A stretch of DNA of 64,000 nt, from positions 15,946,501 through 16,010,500 of the forward strand of contig AP031351.1 of NCBI GenBank assembly GCA_037833965.1, given 5' to 3'. This document shows, piece after piece, positions 63,002-64,000 of this stretch. The notes beneath the pieces were generated by a model that was not told the origin of the DNA, searched no databases, and saw only the letters and a program-made list of their open reading frames with translations. Position numbers and translations under genes: made by a program. Each line of letters opens with the position of its first letter. Position 1 is the stretch's first letter. Origin of the DNA: Marchantia polymorpha subsp. ruderalis. Its lineage: Eukaryota > Streptophyta > Marchantiopsida > Marchantiales > Marchantiaceae.

Positions 63002-64000
63002 GACAATGTAGAGTCATCTGCTATCGGAGTCTAACGAGACCACCGCAACGACTCCTTCCACGTGGAGCGTCGATGTGGGCGAACGAGTGCGACTCGCACG
63101 TTCTCTTCGACTGCGGCTCGCGAGCGAGGCGACGGCCTCCTGCTAAGGACTCTCGGTCGCAGAAAGAAGACGTAACGGTGCCTGCCTGCCTGCCTGCCGT
63201 GGGAGAGAACTCTAGCTCACTCGCTCGGCTCTGTTCCCTTGATCAAATGCGAGTCCTTCAAGTGGTCCTCGGGACATTTGTTGATATTTTGTGGATGATG
63301 AGCACATGATGATGATTTTTGACTTACTCGCCCCCTCCACTTCCGAAGAGGAGACGAGCGAGAAGGAGAGTGAGTGAGTAAGTTACGTACATGCAGTGCG
63401 AGAGGCAGTAAATCAGGCGGTCGAAGTTTACGAAGTGGACAAGCGCGAGGGGCTGAATTCGGAATCGGGAGGAAACTTATGAGAAGATTAGGAGAAATGA
63501 TGGTGGGCTGGTCGGACTGTGGGTGTCGGTCGGGTCGAATGGGGGACACCTCGGGCCCTTCTTGCCTCTCCCGCCATGCGAACACGTCACGGCTGACGCC
63601 GCAGGACCGAGTGACTCCACTCCGCCTGACCGTAGTTACCATGCACCGTCGGAGATGGACGGGACGCGCTCGGACTGCCCTGCTGCTGCAACGCAGTGCG
63701 CTGTGGTTGGCGAAGGAAGCAAATGCGGACTGTCCCCGCCTGCCCGCGCTGTCCTGTCCTGCACGCGTGCACTGCCTCCAGAGTCCAGAGTCAGTATTCG
63801 CTCGCCTCCAGCCCTGACCGCCACTCCCAGCCCCCCGTAGATTGTATAATGACGCGACGCAAGCCGGGGTCGCGGTAAACGCGCTGCGTCGGGATGCCAT
63901 GGAGCAGCGGCGCGTAATATGTCGTCTTGCTGCCAGGGTCCCGGGAGCGGGCGAACGGACGGGAGCGGGGACGGGGACGGAACCACAGTAACGTCTTCCC

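Larger units (their letters stand above)
61000..64000. other. GC-recovering region without a supportable gene
   Basis: Composition rises from about 61 kb and becomes GC-rich after 63 kb. Open frames at 62022-62432 (+), 62512-62808 (+), 62899-63309 (+) and 63217-63900 (-) are mutually overlapping or unrecognisable. The block 62.1-63.0 kb differs in texture from its flanks and holds a tRNA-like fragment, so an organelle-derived insertion is possible. A (CCTG)n run lies at 63180-63196. The GC-rich right end may be the upstream region of a gene outside the window. Confidence 0.4.

Noticed and set aside
63217..63900. A 227-codon minus-strand open frame near the right end
   Set aside because: GC-rich sequence with long open frames on both strands; composition is Arg/Pro/Ser-biased with no domain, consistent with chance opening.
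1..64000. CRISPR arrays, rRNA genes, prokaryotic operons
   Set aside because: No regularly spaced direct repeats with unique spacers and no rRNA sequence were seen; intron-containing genes show this is a nuclear eukaryotic sequence.

Overview
This is a nuclear window from a eukaryote, almost certainly a land plant. The evidence is GT-AG introns inside conserved plant gene families, an extensin-type cell-wall protein, a plant SDN-type exonuclease and an RCI2/PMP3 proteolipid. Introns are mostly 70-450 bp and the genes are compact. There are long (GA)n, (CT)n and tetranucleotide microsatellites, and gene islands of moderate GC alternate with very AT-rich, gene-free blocks. A bryophyte or other non-seed plant is my guess from this style; no species-specific signal was recognised.

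Layout. 1-4.7 kb: AT-rich, gene-free, with decayed coding scraps. 4.7-10.4 kb: moderate GC, no convincing gene, with a 130-bp tandem duplication and a 15-bp hairpin just before the first gene. 10.4-12.5 kb: a two-exon gene (+) joining a secreted eight-cysteine lipid-transfer-like domain to a tyrosine-rich extensin repeat domain. 14.2-16.2 kb: a four-exon gene (+) for an unrecognised 463-aa coiled-coil protein. 17.6-18.5 kb: a three-exon gene (-) resembling Arabidopsis At5g43822 / the C1orf109 (AIRIM) family, convergent with the previous gene. 19.0-23.3 kb: AT-rich block. 24.2-24.5 kb: a two-exon RCI2/PMP3 membrane proteolipid gene (+), with an ACGTGT/ACACGT hairpin upstream. 26.2-32.5 kb: a twelve-exon small-RNA-degrading nuclease (SDN) gene (-). 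32.9-39.9 kb: a thirteen-exon RFWD3-like RING/WD40 ubiquitin ligase gene (+), head-to-head with the SDN gene across about 0.4 kb. 39.9-50.6 kb: microsatellite-rich DNA without a convincing gene. 50.6-61 kb: the largest AT-rich, gene-free block. 61-64 kb: return to moderate or high GC, with a short duplication and a tRNA-like fragment.

The genes do not form one pathway. The SDN-RFWD3 pair is the clearest functional neighbourhood: an RNA-turnover nuclease and a genome-maintenance ubiquitin ligase share one short intergenic promoter interval. The LTP-extensin protein belongs to the cell wall, and RCI2/PMP3 to the plasma membrane and cold/salt/ABA responses. All exon structures were derived by eye from splice signals, reading phase and remembered family similarity. 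Gene boundaries outside the coding sequence (UTRs, promoters) are largely inferred.
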